A stretch of 13,868 nt of DNA from Porphyrobacter sp. (GCA_018991295.1 JAGKSZ010000216.1:1-13868), one strand, 5' to 3'; positions 6,822-13,868 are shown, numbered from the stretch's first letter. Numbers and translations: made by a program. The notes: generated by a model from the sequence alone, not told the origin.

Positions 6822-8933
6822 TTACAGCTTCCAGCGCAGCGAAAGCCGCAGATCCCGGCCCGGCATAGGGGCGAAATCCTTGAGCAGGCTGGCATGGCGG
6901 CGCGCTTCGACATCGAACAGGTTGTTTGCCTGCAGCGACAGGTTCAGGCCCGGAAAACGCTCCGCGAAGGGCTGCCAATCGAGGCTCAGGTTGACCAGCG
7001 TGAAGCTGTCCGTCGGGGTTTCGAGCGCGGAGATGCGGTTCTGCGCGAAGACATGCTCGACCTCGGCCCGGCCGGTTAGGGTGGTGCCGCGCGCAGCCAG
7101 CTCGCCAAGAATGCGCGCCGGGGGAATGCGCGGCGCGGGGCCCTGGTTGCGGATGTTGACCCGCACCAGATCGGCAACCAGCGCGCTGCTGATCTCGACC
7201 CCGCCGATGGTGGCGAGGTCCATTCCGGCATCGAGTTCGAACCCCCACAACCGCGCCGGATTGCTCACGAACCGGAACTCGGGCAGGTCTTCGACGATGT
7301 TGCCGGTCTCGATCTGGTAGATGAAATTGTTGAAGCGGGTGGCATAGGCCGACAGCTCCAGCCGCCACCCTTCGCCACGCCCGCGCAGCCCGATCTCGCC
7401 GCCATTGCCGCGTTCGATCCCGAGCGTCGGGTCGCCGACCTCGAAAGCCTGCGTCCCTACATGCGGCCCGTTGGCGAGCAATTCCTCGGCGGCGGGCGGG
7501 CGCGCTGTGGTCGAGACATTGCCGACCACGCGCCATTCTTCCGCCACGCGCCACACCGCGCCGAGCGAGCCCGACACCTTGCTGAACGAACGGTCGAAGC
7601 CGCGCGTCGGCGAGGTGATGCGGCGATGATCGAACCGCACGCCCGCTTCAAAGCGCAGCGGGCCCGCCTCGATTCCCTGAACGGTGAACAGGCCGATATC
7701 TTCGGTGAGGTTGGGCGGCACGAAGGCCTCTTCACCGATCGCCTCGAAATCGCGCCGGACATATTGCCCGCCGATCGCGCCCACCCAGCTGCCGCGCTTG
7801 GCCTGCGTGGCCTCAAGCCGCACTTCGAGCCCCTTATTGGCGAAGCGGGTGCCAACGTCGCCGGGATCTGCGCCGCCTTCGACATGGGCGTAATCGGCAT
7901 AGCCTGCGCGCAGGTCGATCCGCTCGATCACTCCATCGCCAATGCCGATGCTACCGCGCAGGTCGTAGCGGGTCTGATGCGCGTCGAGGAACACTTCCTC
8001 GGGCGGGACGCCGTTCACCACATCGAAGCGCGGCGGCACGGCATAGGTCGTCTCAAGGCGGCTCACCGCAACACCGAGCGTGTCTTCACCCGAAATATAT
8101 GACAGGCCAACTGTTCCGGTGGTCTGACTGGCATCGCTGTTGGGAATCCGGCCGCGCAAGCTGGCCAAAGCGCGCACCTCGAGATCGCCGCTTGCCGACG
8201 CTTGCTGGCGCAGGCGCGGGCCGAGAATGAAGCCGCCGGTGCGCAAATCGCCGGTCTCAAGGAGGTTGCCGCCCACCCGCAGCGCCAGTTCCGGGGTCAA
8301 GCGGGCGGTGACGCCTGCCGCAACATTGCGCTCGCGCGCCGCCGAGGCGACCCCCGCGACGATATCGGCGGCCACCGCGTTATCGGGAATGCGCGTCGGA
8401 ATACGGCTGTCGAGCACATTGACAACCCCGCCAACGGCCGAGGGGCCAAACCGCAGCGCTGCGGGGCCACGCACCACCTCGATCCGTTCGGCGGTCAGCG
8501 GGTCGATAGCAACGGCGTGATCGGCCGAGGTGTTCGAGACGTCGAAAGCACCGATCCCATCGGTCAGCACCCGTACCCGCTCACCCGTCAGCCCGCGCAG
8601 CACGGGGCGTGAGGCATTGGGACCGAAGGTCGCCGCCGAAACGCCGGGGACGCGGGCGATGGTGTCGCCGATCTGTGGACGCGCAGCGCGCAGCAGGTCG
8701 GTGTCGTTAAGGATCGAGACCGGCGATGCAACGTCGAGCCGGTCACGCGCGATGGTGGCCGATACCACGATCTCGCCGCCCTCACCCTCGCGCGGCGGCG
8801 CATCGGTATCGGCTCCCGTTGCCGCAGCGTCAGCCGACCTGTCGGCAGGCAGAACCTCTGCCTGTGACGGCGCAGCTACCGTCAGGGCAAGAATGCTGGC
8901 GCTCAATCCGGCTGTGCGAAGGACGGCGCGCAT
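6822..8933 (-). CDS. TonB-dependent outer-membrane receptor, ZnuD-like
   Basis: A 703-residue TonB-dependent receptor. The start at 8933 (ATG) opens a signal peptide MRAVLRTAGLSASILALTVA ending APSQA at residue 25. A TonB-box-like GEIVVSA lies at 53-59 and the plug domain at about 65-178, with the usual VRGPAALRFG and VGGVVNVLD segments. The rest is beta-barrel with alternating aromatic strands, ending SLRWKL. The plug run ASRPVLRGLTGERVRVL, a following DHA-IDP segment and GGVVNVLD-IPT closely resemble, from memory, the zinc receptor ZnuD of Neisseria and Acinetobacter. The extracellular loops are not noticeably His-rich, so substrate (zinc, another metal or a metallophore) is not proven. The start lies only 4 nt after the folE stop and has no convincing Shine-Dalgarno, implying translational coupling to folE. 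Confidence 0.9.
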   Translation of the reverse strand: MRAVLRTAGLSASILALTVAAPSQAEVLPADRSADAAATGADTDAPPREGEGGEIVVSATIARDRLDVASPVSILNDTDLLRAARPQIGDTIARVPGVSAATFGPNASRPVLRGLTGERVRVLTDGIGAFDVSNTSADHAVAIDPLTAERIEVVRGPAALRFGPSAVGGVVNVLDSRIPTRIPDNAVAADIVAGVASAARERNVAAGVTARLTPELALRVGGNLLETGDLRTGGFILGPRLRQQASASGDLEVRALASLRGRIPNSDASQTTGTVGLSYISGEDTLGVAVSRLETTYAVPPRFDVVNGVPPEEVFLDAHQTRYDLRGSIGIGDGVIERIDLRAGYADYAHVEGGADPGDVGTRFANKGLEVRLEATQAKRGSWVGAIGGQYVRRDFEAIGEEAFVPPNLTEDIGLFTVQGIEAGPLRFEAGVRFDHRRITSPTRGFDRSFSKVSGSLGAVWRVAEEWRVVGNVSTTARPPAAEELLANGPHVGTQAFEVGDPTLGIERGNGGEIGLRGRGEGWRLELSAYATRFNNFIYQIETGNIVEDLPEFRFVSNPARLWGFELDAGMDLATIGGVEISSALVADLVRVNIRNQGPAPRIPPARILGELAARGTTLTGRAEVEHVFAQNRISALETPTDSFTLVNLSLDWQPFAERFPGLNLSLQANNLFDVEARRHASLLKDFAPMPGRDLRLSLRWKL

Positions 8934-8937
8934 CTGA

Positions 8938-9540
8938 TCAGGCCGGCATCGCAAGCAGTTGCAGGAATTCGGCGCGGGTCACCGGATTGTCGCGGAACTC
9001 GCCCAGCATCCGGCTGGTCGTCATCTGCACGCCGGGCTTCTTGATGCCGCGCGTGGTCATGCATTGATGTGCTGCCTGGATCACCACCGCAACCCCGCGC
9101 GGCTGAAGCGCATCGTTGATCGTATCGGCAATCTGACCGGTCAGCGTCTCCTGAATCTGGAGCCGCTTGGCATAGGCTTCCACCACGCGCGCCAGCTTGG
9201 ATATGCCGACCACGCGCCCGGCCGGCAAATAGGCAATATGCGCCTTGCCGATGATCGGCACCATGTGGTGCTCGCAATGGGATTCGAGCCGGATGTCGCG
9301 CAGCATCACGATCTCGTCGTAGTGGTTGGTTTCCTCGAAGGTGGTCTCCAGCATGAGCCGCGGGTCTTCGTCATAACCGCCGAAGAATTCTTCGTAGGAC
9401 CGCGCGACCCGGTCGGGCGTGCCGATCAAGCCTTCGCGGTCCGGATCGTCGCCTGCCCATTCGATCAGGCAGCGGACCGCTTCTTCGGCCTCCTGCCGGG
9501 TGCGGCGACGGACGCGGGAAATGGCTTCGGGAGCATTCAT
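8938..9540 (-). CDS. folE: GTP cyclohydrolase I (zinc-dependent, type IA)
   Basis: A 200-residue FolE, which converts GTP to 7,8-dihydroneopterin triphosphate, the first step to folate and other pterins, in the cytoplasm. The start at 9540 ([13 protein letters not shown]) gives the usual family length; longer in-frame starts up to 9663 would add an unrelated N-terminus and run across the intergenic region to the cysS side. The catalytic zinc ligands are present: Cys89 and His92 in SHCEHH, and Cys160 in [10 protein letters not shown] with neighbouring His158. It is therefore the zinc enzyme, not the metal-flexible FolE2. Other family blocks seen are ETLTGQIAD (131-139) and [11 protein letters not shown] (170-180). 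The ribosome site is weak. It is the first gene of a leftward pair with the ZnuD-like receptor, an unusual partner for a folate gene. An 18-bp palindrome lies 38-56 nt upstream of the start. Confidence 0.95.
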   Translation of the reverse strand: MNAPEAISRVRRRTRQEAEEAVRCLIEWAGDDPDREGLIGTPDRVARSYEEFFGGYDEDPRLMLETTFEETNHYDEIVMLRDIRLESHCEHHMVPIIGKAHIAYLPAGRVVGISKLARVVEAYAKRLQIQETLTGQIADTINDALQPRGVAVVIQAAHQCMTTRGIKKPGVQMTTSRMLGEFRDNPVTRAEFLQLLAMPA

Positions 9541-9578
9541 GGACTGGCTTTCGCGAGAGTGAAGAAAAACGGCTCGAC

Positions 9579-9596
9579 GTGATGATATAAAATCAC
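9579..9596. promoter_or_regulatory. Imperfect 18-bp palindrome in the folE/cysS divergent intergenic region (candidate operator)
   Basis: GTGATGATATAAAATCAC reads as an inverted repeat with perfect 5-bp arms (GTGAT/ATCAC) and an AT-rich centre; 14 of 18 positions match their reverse complement. It sits in the 132-bp gap between divergently transcribed folE and cysS, 38 nt from the folE start codon, within an AT-rich patch in otherwise GC-rich DNA, a normal place for a promoter/operator. Size and symmetry fit a Fur/Zur-type site, but it does not clearly match a consensus I can quote, and it may simply be a -10 region. Confidence 0.35.
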
Positions 9597-9672
9597 ATAA
9601 AGGGAAAGCTCCATTCGTCGGTTTGTTCCTGCCTGTCATCGATAGGCTGGCGGCCGACCTCAAGGACGATCA

Positions 9673-11058
9673 ATGAGCGAACTGGTGTTTCACAACACGC
9701 TCGGCGGCGAGCGGCAGAGCTTTCGTCCGGCCGATACGAGCCATGTGACGATCTATGTCTGCGGGCCGACGGTCTATGATTTTGCCCATCTCGGCAATGC
9801 AAGGCCCGCGGTAGTGTTCGATGTGCTGGTGCGCCTGCTGCGGCGCCGGTTTGCGCGTGTGACCTATGCGCGCAACATCACCGACATAGACGACAAGATC
9901 AACGCGCGCGCGGCACAGATGGGCGTGCCGATCGACACCATCACGGCCCGCTTCGCCGCCGCCTATGCCGAGGATATGGCCGCAATCGGCTGCGCCCCTC
10001 CCGATCTCGCGCCCCGCGTGACCGAGCATGTGCCTGAGATCATCGACTTCATCACCCGCCTGATCGCGCGCGGCAACGCCTATGCGGCCGAAGGCCACGT
10101 GTTGTTCCACGTGCCCTCCTTTGCCGAATATGGACGCCTCTCGGGCCGCTCGCTGGACGACATGATCGCTGGTGCGCGGGTCGAGGTCGCGCCGTTCAAG
10201 CGCCATCCGGCAGATTTCGTGCTCTGGAAGCCGTCCACCCCTGACCTGCCCGGTTGGGACAGCCCGTGGGGACGCGGGCGACCGGGCTGGCATATCGAAT
10301 GCTCGGCCATGATCGAGAGCCATCTCGGCCATTCGATCGACATTCATGGCGGCGGGGCGGACCTGATCTTCCCACATCACGAGAACGAGATTGCGCAGGG
10401 CACTGCCGCGCATGACGGGGCGTGCTATGCCGGGCTGTGGATGCATAACGGCATGGTCACGGTCGAGGGCCAGAAGATGGCCAAGTCCGCCGGCAACATG
10501 CTGACCGTGCGCGAGGCGCTGGACCGCTATCCGGGCGAGGCGCTGCGGCTGGTGCTGCTGTCGGCGCATTACCGCCAGCCGGTCGATTGGTCGGCGAGTG
10601 CGGCCGAGCGGGCGATCACCACCCTAGATCGGCTCTATGCCCTGCTTGCCGATGCGGATGACACCCCCGCAGATCCGGCCGATGTTGCACCCGTGGAAGA
10701 CGCTCTCGCCGATGATCTGTCTTTTCCGAAGGCTCTGGCGGCGTTGGCGCAGATTGCCGGGGAGCTACGCGGGGCGAGCGATCCGGTGCGCCGCGGCGAG
10801 TTGCAGGCCGCCTTGCGCGAGGGCGGCGGGATGCTCGGCCTGCTCAATGCGTCCGCGCTCTGGCAGACCCAGCGCGCCCGCATGGCGGAGGCCGTCACTG
10901 CCGATGATCGCGCCGAAATCGAAACCCTGATCGATGCCCGCAATGCTGCCCGCCGGCAGCGCGACTGGGCGCAGGCGGATGCGATCCGCGCGCGCCTCGG
11001 TGAATTGGGCGTCACCCTTGCCGACAACGGAGATACGACCACATGGGCCAGAGCCTGA
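9673..11058 (+). CDS. cysS: Cysteinyl-tRNA synthetase
   Basis: A 461-residue class I aminoacyl-tRNA synthetase that charges tRNA-Cys, of the usual length for CysRS. The nucleotide-binding motif is HLGN (39-42) in the context CGPTVYDFAHLGNARP, and the KMSKS loop is KMAKS (268-272). The zinc site that selects cysteine is complete: Cys30, Cys210 (WHIEC), His235 and Glu239 (HHENE). It is therefore the canonical zinc-dependent enzyme rather than a zinc-free paralogue. The ATG at 9673 follows CAAGGACGA. It is the first gene of the rightward operon; its last 16 nt overlap the hisI start. Confidence 0.97.
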   Translation: MSELVFHNTLGGERQSFRPADTSHVTIYVCGPTVYDFAHLGNARPAVVFDVLVRLLRRRFARVTYARNITDIDDKINARAAQMGVPIDTITARFAAAYAEDMAAIGCAPPDLAPRVTEHVPEIIDFITRLIARGNAYAAEGHVLFHVPSFAEYGRLSGRSLDDMIAGARVEVAPFKRHPADFVLWKPSTPDLPGWDSPWGRGRPGWHIECSAMIESHLGHSIDIHGGGADLIFPHHENEIAQGTAAHDGACYAGLWMHNGMVTVEGQKMAKSAGNMLTVREALDRYPGEALRLVLLSAHYRQPVDWSASAAERAITTLDRLYALLADADDTPADPADVAPVEDALADDLSFPKALAALAQIAGELRGASDPVRRGELQAALREGGGMLGLLNASALWQTQRARMAEAVTADDRAEIETLIDARNAARRQRDWAQADAIRARLGELGVTLADNGDTTTWARA

Positions 11059-11540
11059 ACCCCGCAACCTTGCGCTTTGCCGAGCGCGTCAGCGTGGAAA
11101 TGATCGAACTGGGTCAGGAGCTTGCACCCCGCTTCGATGCTGCCGGGCTGATCCCGGTCATCACCTGCGAGGACGACAGCGGCGACGTGCTGATGCTCGG
11201 ATATATGACCGCCGAGGCGCTGCGCCTGACGCTGGCGACAGGCGAGGTGCACTACTTCTCCCGCAGCCGCGCTGCGATCTGGCGCAAGGGAGAACATAGC
11301 GGCTTCGTGCACCGTCTCGTCGAACTCAGGGTCGATGACGATCAGGACTGCCTGCTCGCCCGCGTCGCGCTGGAAGGGCCGGGATCGTGCCATGTCGGCT
11401 ATCGCACCTGCTTTTACCGCGCCGTGGCGCAGGAGGCCTTGGCCGAGGATGCCGTGGTGCCGCTGCGCCAGATCGAAACCGAGGCTGCCTTCGATGCCGA
11501 GACCGTCTATACAGGTCTCCCCAACCCGACCAAGATCTGA
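11043..11540 (+). CDS. hisI: Phosphoribosyl-AMP cyclohydrolase, variant metal motif
   Basis: A 165-residue HisI, which opens the adenine ring of phosphoribosyl-AMP, the third step of histidine synthesis. No HisE domain is fused. Diagnostic blocks are VHYFSRSRAAIWRKGEHSG (69-87), with the WxKGExSG signature, and GSCHVGYRTCFYR (114-126) with zinc Cys116 and Cys123. The metal motif normally written DCDxD is DDDQDC here (98-103): the first cysteine, a zinc ligand in characterised enzymes, is Asp99, and a cysteine appears four residues later at 103. Whether Cys103 substitutes is unknown; the change may mark an alphaproteobacterial subgroup. The start overlaps the cysS end by 16 nt (a GGAG lies 10 nt before the ATG), so translation is coupled. 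No other histidine genes are in the window. Confidence 0.93.
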   Translation: MGQSLNPATLRFAERVSVEMIELGQELAPRFDAAGLIPVITCEDDSGDVLMLGYMTAEALRLTLATGEVHYFSRSRAAIWRKGEHSGFVHRLVELRVDDDQDCLLARVALEGPGSCHVGYRTCFYRAVAQEALAEDAVVPLRQIETEAAFDAETVYTGLPNPTKI

Positions 11541-11557
11541 CACCCGGAGCACATCTC

Positions 11558-12685
11558 TTGGCCCTGCTGACCTATCTCACCACCAACCATTTCGATTTCG
11601 GCGCGCTCCAGATGCTCGCGCCCGAGGCGAAGCGCCTCGGCATCACCCGTCCGCTCATTGTTACCGATCCGGGGGTGCGCGCCGCCGGACTGCTCGACCG
11701 GGTGCTCGAGGCGCTCGGGAGCGAGGCTGCGGTGACGGTCTATGACCAGACCCCCGGCAACCCGACCGAACGTGCGGTGCTCGCCGCGCTCGCGCTTTAT
11801 CAGGATGCGGGCTGCGATGGGGTGATTGGCCTCGGCGGCGGCTCGCCGATGGATCTCGGCAAGGCGGTCGCGCTGCTGGCGCGCTGTGGCGGGCCGCTGG
11901 CGCAATATGATCCGCTCGCGGGCGGGCGCGACAAGGCCACCGCCATCGCGCCGCTGATCGCCATCCCCACCACCTCGGGCACGGGGAGCGAGGTCTCGAT
12001 CGGCTTCGTCATCATCATGGAAGACGGCCGCAAGCTGACCTTCGCCAGCCCGCTGTTCATCCCCAAGGTCGCGATCTGCGATCCCGAACTCACGCTCGGC
12101 CTGCCGCCGATGATGACCGCGGCGACCGGCATGGATGCGATCACGCACTGCATCGAGGCGTTCCTGACGCCGACCGTCAACCCCCCGGCTGAAGGCGTCG
12201 CGCTCGATGGTCTGCGGCGCGGCTGGCAGAATATCGAGCGGGCGGTCGCCGACGGATCGGACCGGCAGGCGCGCTGGGAGATGATGATGGCCTCCACCGA
12301 GGGCGCGCTCGCTTTCATCAAGGGTTTGGGCGCAGTCCACGCTATGAGCCATGCGGCGGGGCGGCTCGAAGACCTGCGGCTGCACCACGGCACATTGAAC
12401 GCGCTGTTCCTGCCTGCGGTGCTGCGCTTCAACGCCGATGCCTGCGTCGAAAAATATGCGCGCCTGCGCGAGGCGATGGGCCTCCCTCCGGGTGCCGATC
12501 TTGCGGATGCCATTGCCGAAATGAACCAACGGATCGGGATGCCAGGGGGACTTGCGGCGATGGGTGTCACCACCGATCACGTGCCCGGCATCATCGAATA
12601 TGCGCAAAAGGACCTGTCGGCCCGGTCCAATCCCAAGCGGGCGACCGCCGATGATTATGCGGCCATGATTGCCGCAACCATGTAA
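11558..12685 (+). CDS. Iron-containing alcohol dehydrogenase (group III)
   Basis: A 375-residue NAD(P)-dependent Fe-ADH family enzyme that interconverts alcohols with aldehydes or ketones in the cytoplasm. The start is TTG at 11558, 17 nt after the hisI stop and preceded by CCCGGAG; it gives family length, while the open frame upstream of it only overlaps hisI. Nucleotide-binding GLGGGSPMDLGKA is at 91-103 and the conserved IPTTSGTGSEVS at 136-147. The metal ligands are all present: Asp193 and His197 (GMDAITHCIEAF), His261 (GAVHAMSHA) and His277 (LHHGTLN). The substrate cannot be told; 4-hydroxybutyrate- or lactaldehyde-type reductases share these motifs. It is the last gene of the cysS-hisI-adh operon and converges on the Fur/Zur-family gene, with only 18 nt between the stops. 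Confidence 0.93.
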   Translation: MALLTYLTTNHFDFGALQMLAPEAKRLGITRPLIVTDPGVRAAGLLDRVLEALGSEAAVTVYDQTPGNPTERAVLAALALYQDAGCDGVIGLGGGSPMDLGKAVALLARCGGPLAQYDPLAGGRDKATAIAPLIAIPTTSGTGSEVSIGFVIIMEDGRKLTFASPLFIPKVAICDPELTLGLPPMMTAATGMDAITHCIEAFLTPTVNPPAEGVALDGLRRGWQNIERAVADGSDRQARWEMMMASTEGALAFIKGLGAVHAMSHAAGRLEDLRLHHGTLNALFLPAVLRFNADACVEKYARLREAMGLPPGADLADAIAEMNQRIGMPGGLAAMGVTTDHVPGIIEYAQKDLSARSNPKRATADDYAAMIAATM

Positions 12686-12696
12686 AGGCGCGTTGC

Positions 12697-12729
12697 AGGC
12701 CAGTCAGGCAGTGTCGCCCTGACCGGCCT
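12697..12729. terminator. Hairpin between convergent adh and Fur/Zur-family genes
   Basis: AGGCCAGTCAGG (12697-12708) pairs with CCTGACCGGCCT (12718-12729) with one A-C mismatch and a 9-nt loop. It begins 11 nt after the alcohol dehydrogenase stop and covers the stop of the opposing regulator gene, so it could end transcription from both sides. There is no T-tract, so factor-independent activity is uncertain. Confidence 0.45.
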
Positions 12730-13204
12730 CGTCGCAGGACTGACAAATGCCGGTGACTTCGATCACCTTGCGGACGGCGCGGAAATGCGCCGCCTCGGTT
12801 TGCTGGTTTACCGCGTCCTCGATACCGCTAGCCTCGACCGCTTCGACCGAGCCGCAACCTTCGCACATCAACAGGATACTGCCCGGCCCGACCGATGGAT
12901 CGGCAAGGCAATAGGCCTGTTTGCTTTCGACCCTGCGCACCACGTCGCACGCAATCAGCACATCAAGCACCCGGTAGACGCTGTTCGGGGCGACCGCTTT
13001 GCCAAGCTCGCCGCTCAGCCTTGCCGCGATATCGTAGGCTCCGAGCGGCTGCGGACAGCAGGCGATCTGTTGCAGCACGGCTTCGCGAAAAGGGGTAAGG
13101 CATGCGCCATGGGCTGCAAATTGCGCGGCCGCCCGCGCACGCTGCTGCTCCCATGCAGCCGAGCTTAGCTTGTTACCATGATGAGACGCTGAAAATCTGC
13201 CCAT
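12704..13204 (-). CDS. Fur/Zur-family metalloregulator with divergent sensory site
   Basis: A 166-residue winged-helix Fur-family transcription factor. The pattern ACLTPFREAVLQQI (34-47), AYDIAARL (56-63) and PNSVYRVLDVLI (73-84) is the DNA-binding domain, and VESKQAY resembles the Zur subfamily (VESTNSY in E. coli). The structural zinc site is intact: Cys114 and Cys117 (MCEGCG), and Cys154 and Cys157 (ICQSC). By alignment to E. coli Zur, the sensory-site residues are missing: the His of FVHKVE is Arg90, and the loop that normally carries Cys and His (residues 99-110) reads CLADPSVGPGSI with no histidine. It may sense metal differently or have another signal. The start at 13204 is preferred because GAGG lies six nt before it; an alternative ATG at 13216 adds four residues. 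It converges on the adh gene. Confidence 0.85.
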   Translation of the reverse strand: MGRFSASHHGNKLSSAAWEQQRARAAAQFAAHGACLTPFREAVLQQIACCPQPLGAYDIAARLSGELGKAVAPNSVYRVLDVLIACDVVRRVESKQAYCLADPSVGPGSILLMCEGCGSVEAVEASGIEDAVNQQTEAAHFRAVRKVIEVTGICQSCDEAGQGDTA

Positions 13205-13520
13205 TGAGCGCCTCATCCGCTTTCTAACAGACGTTGACGAGCATCAACCAGTTTAGCCGCCCCGATGCCCTCAGTCTTCAATCTAAAGAATACCGCAGCA
13301 AGCACCTTATGTCACGCTATAACATCTCCAAGCCGGTCTGCTCAGCTCTTTGGAATCAATGGCCTTGCTAATGTCCGAAGCCCTGCTTGGGCCCGCCAAC
13401 TGTCCAAGCGTCTTATTGATCATCAGACGCTTGCTAACGTTTCACTCCGCGTCGGCGCGGGGCCGTTCGCGGAAGCAGATATCGTTATTGATGCTGATGC
13501 ACCGCGCGGGCTGCAAAACC
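13205..13520. other. AT-richer intergenic region, no gene recognised
   Basis: These 316 nt separate two leftward genes. GC content over 13261-13440 is roughly half, visibly lower than the flanking genes. Short open frames on both strands have no recognisable similarity or good ribosome site. The left part should contain the promoter of the Fur/Zur-family gene, including a GTTGA-N6-TCAAC inverted repeat at 13233-13248 that could be an operator. The middle carries a 9-bp inverted repeat (listed separately). The region may be a decayed gene or insertion remnant. Confidence 0.5.
13405..13433. repeat. Perfect 9-bp inverted repeat
   Basis: CAAGCGTCT (13405-13413) and AGACGCTTG (13425-13433) are exact reverse complements separated by 11 nt that include the palindrome TGATCA. 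It lies about 90 nt downstream of the leftward EEP-family gene in the AT-richer intergenic stretch. No T-run follows on either strand, so a simple terminator is doubtful; an operator or insertion relic is possible. Confidence 0.6.
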
Positions 13521-13868
13521 CTAGCCGCGCTCACCCGGCCACGCCCAGAGATCAGCGCCGATCAGACAATGGTCGGACAGCACCGCTTCAGCCGGAGCGT
13601 CCAACATGGGAACATGAACGAGATCGCGGCGCAGGTCTGCCAGCGCTCCGCCGAGCACGATGTTGTCGATAAAGGCCGTATAGCGCTCGCCAGCACGGCA
13701 ATGGCGGTAGGACTCCCCCTCACTGATCCGGACCACACTTCCGGCGGCGGCGAGTGCGGCCCACAAACTGTCCGAAGCAGGCAATGATGCATCAATCTCA
13801 AGCCGGCGATTGAAGTCCCCCAAGATGGCAAAGGCTTCTCCAGCGACCTGACGCTCGCTCACCAGAGC
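13521..13868 (-). CDS. Endonuclease/exonuclease/phosphatase (EEP) family protein, C-terminal part (partial)
   Basis: The reading frame is open to the right edge, so only the last 115 or so residues are seen and the true start is outside the window. Two catalytic blocks of the EEP (DNase I/exonuclease III-like) phosphoesterase fold are visible: ILGDFNRRL with the metal/active-site Asp-Asn pair, and LSDHCLI with the terminal Asp-His catalytic pair, 13 residues before the stop codon's preceding tail. FIDNIVLG between them is the usual DHI-like strand. The cytoplasmic, periplasmic or secreted location cannot be decided without the N-terminus. Substrates in this superfamily range from DNA to phospholipids and phosphoinositides, so no specific function is assigned. 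Confidence 0.85.
   Translation of the reverse strand, partial: ALVSERQVAGEAFAILGDFNRRLEIDASLPASDSLWAALAAAGSVVRISEGESYRHCRAGERYTAFIDNIVLGGALADLRRDLVHVPMLDAPAEAVLSDHCLIGADLWAWPGERG

Noticed and set aside
11507..12607. Long open frame (366 codons) on the reverse strand
   Set aside because: It is antisense to the Fe-ADH gene, which has all metal ligands; composition typical of a shadow frame.
13307..13423. Small leftward frame of 38 codons (begins MINKTLGQLAGPSR)
   Set aside because: Composition looks protein-like, but it has no good ribosome site, a stop lies shortly upstream in frame, and no family is recognised. It could be a gene remnant.
13265..13672. Forward open frame of 135 codons in the right-hand intergenic region
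   Set aside because: Its second half is antisense to the EEP-family gene, the translation resembles no family, and no ribosome site precedes it.

Overview
The window is about 13.9 kb of GC-rich DNA, densely packed with short intergenic gaps. Gene content, codon use and many exported or TonB-linked functions suggest an alphaproteobacterium, most likely of the Sphingomonadales (Erythrobacter/Porphyrobacter-like). This placement is an inference from protein style, not from a marker gene. No tRNA, rRNA, CRISPR array, intact insertion sequence or prophage gene was seen.

Left end (1-1678, rightward): the end of a DNA ligase D-type 3'-phosphoesterase domain that stops before the domain is complete, then a two-gene bicarbonate module. 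This is an SbtA-family Na+/bicarbonate permease with an SbtB-like PII protein starting 1 nt after the permease stop.

The next block (1706-6703, leftward) is a likely operon of three exported proteins: an M3 zinc dipeptidyl carboxypeptidase (Dcp-like), a signal-peptide-bearing superoxide dismutase with manganese-type residues, and an S9 prolyl-oligopeptidase-family serine peptidase.

The centre (6822-12685) holds two operons diverging from a 132-bp intergenic region that carries an 18-bp imperfect palindrome. Leftward are folE (GTP cyclohydrolase I) and a TonB-dependent receptor whose plug resembles the zinc receptor ZnuD, 4 nt apart. Rightward are cysS, hisI (overlapping by 16 nt) and an iron-containing alcohol dehydrogenase starting at TTG. 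FolE, CysRS and HisI are zinc enzymes. Convergent to this operon is a Fur/Zur-family regulator that keeps its structural CxxC pairs but lacks the histidines of the usual sensory site. Together this suggests a zinc-homeostasis neighbourhood, which is the most interesting hypothesis here. It rests on gene content, receptor resemblance and one palindrome, not on direct evidence.

Right end: an AT-richer, apparently non-coding stretch (about 13205-13520) with a 9-bp perfect inverted repeat, then the C-terminal part of an endonuclease/exonuclease/phosphatase-family protein running off the window.
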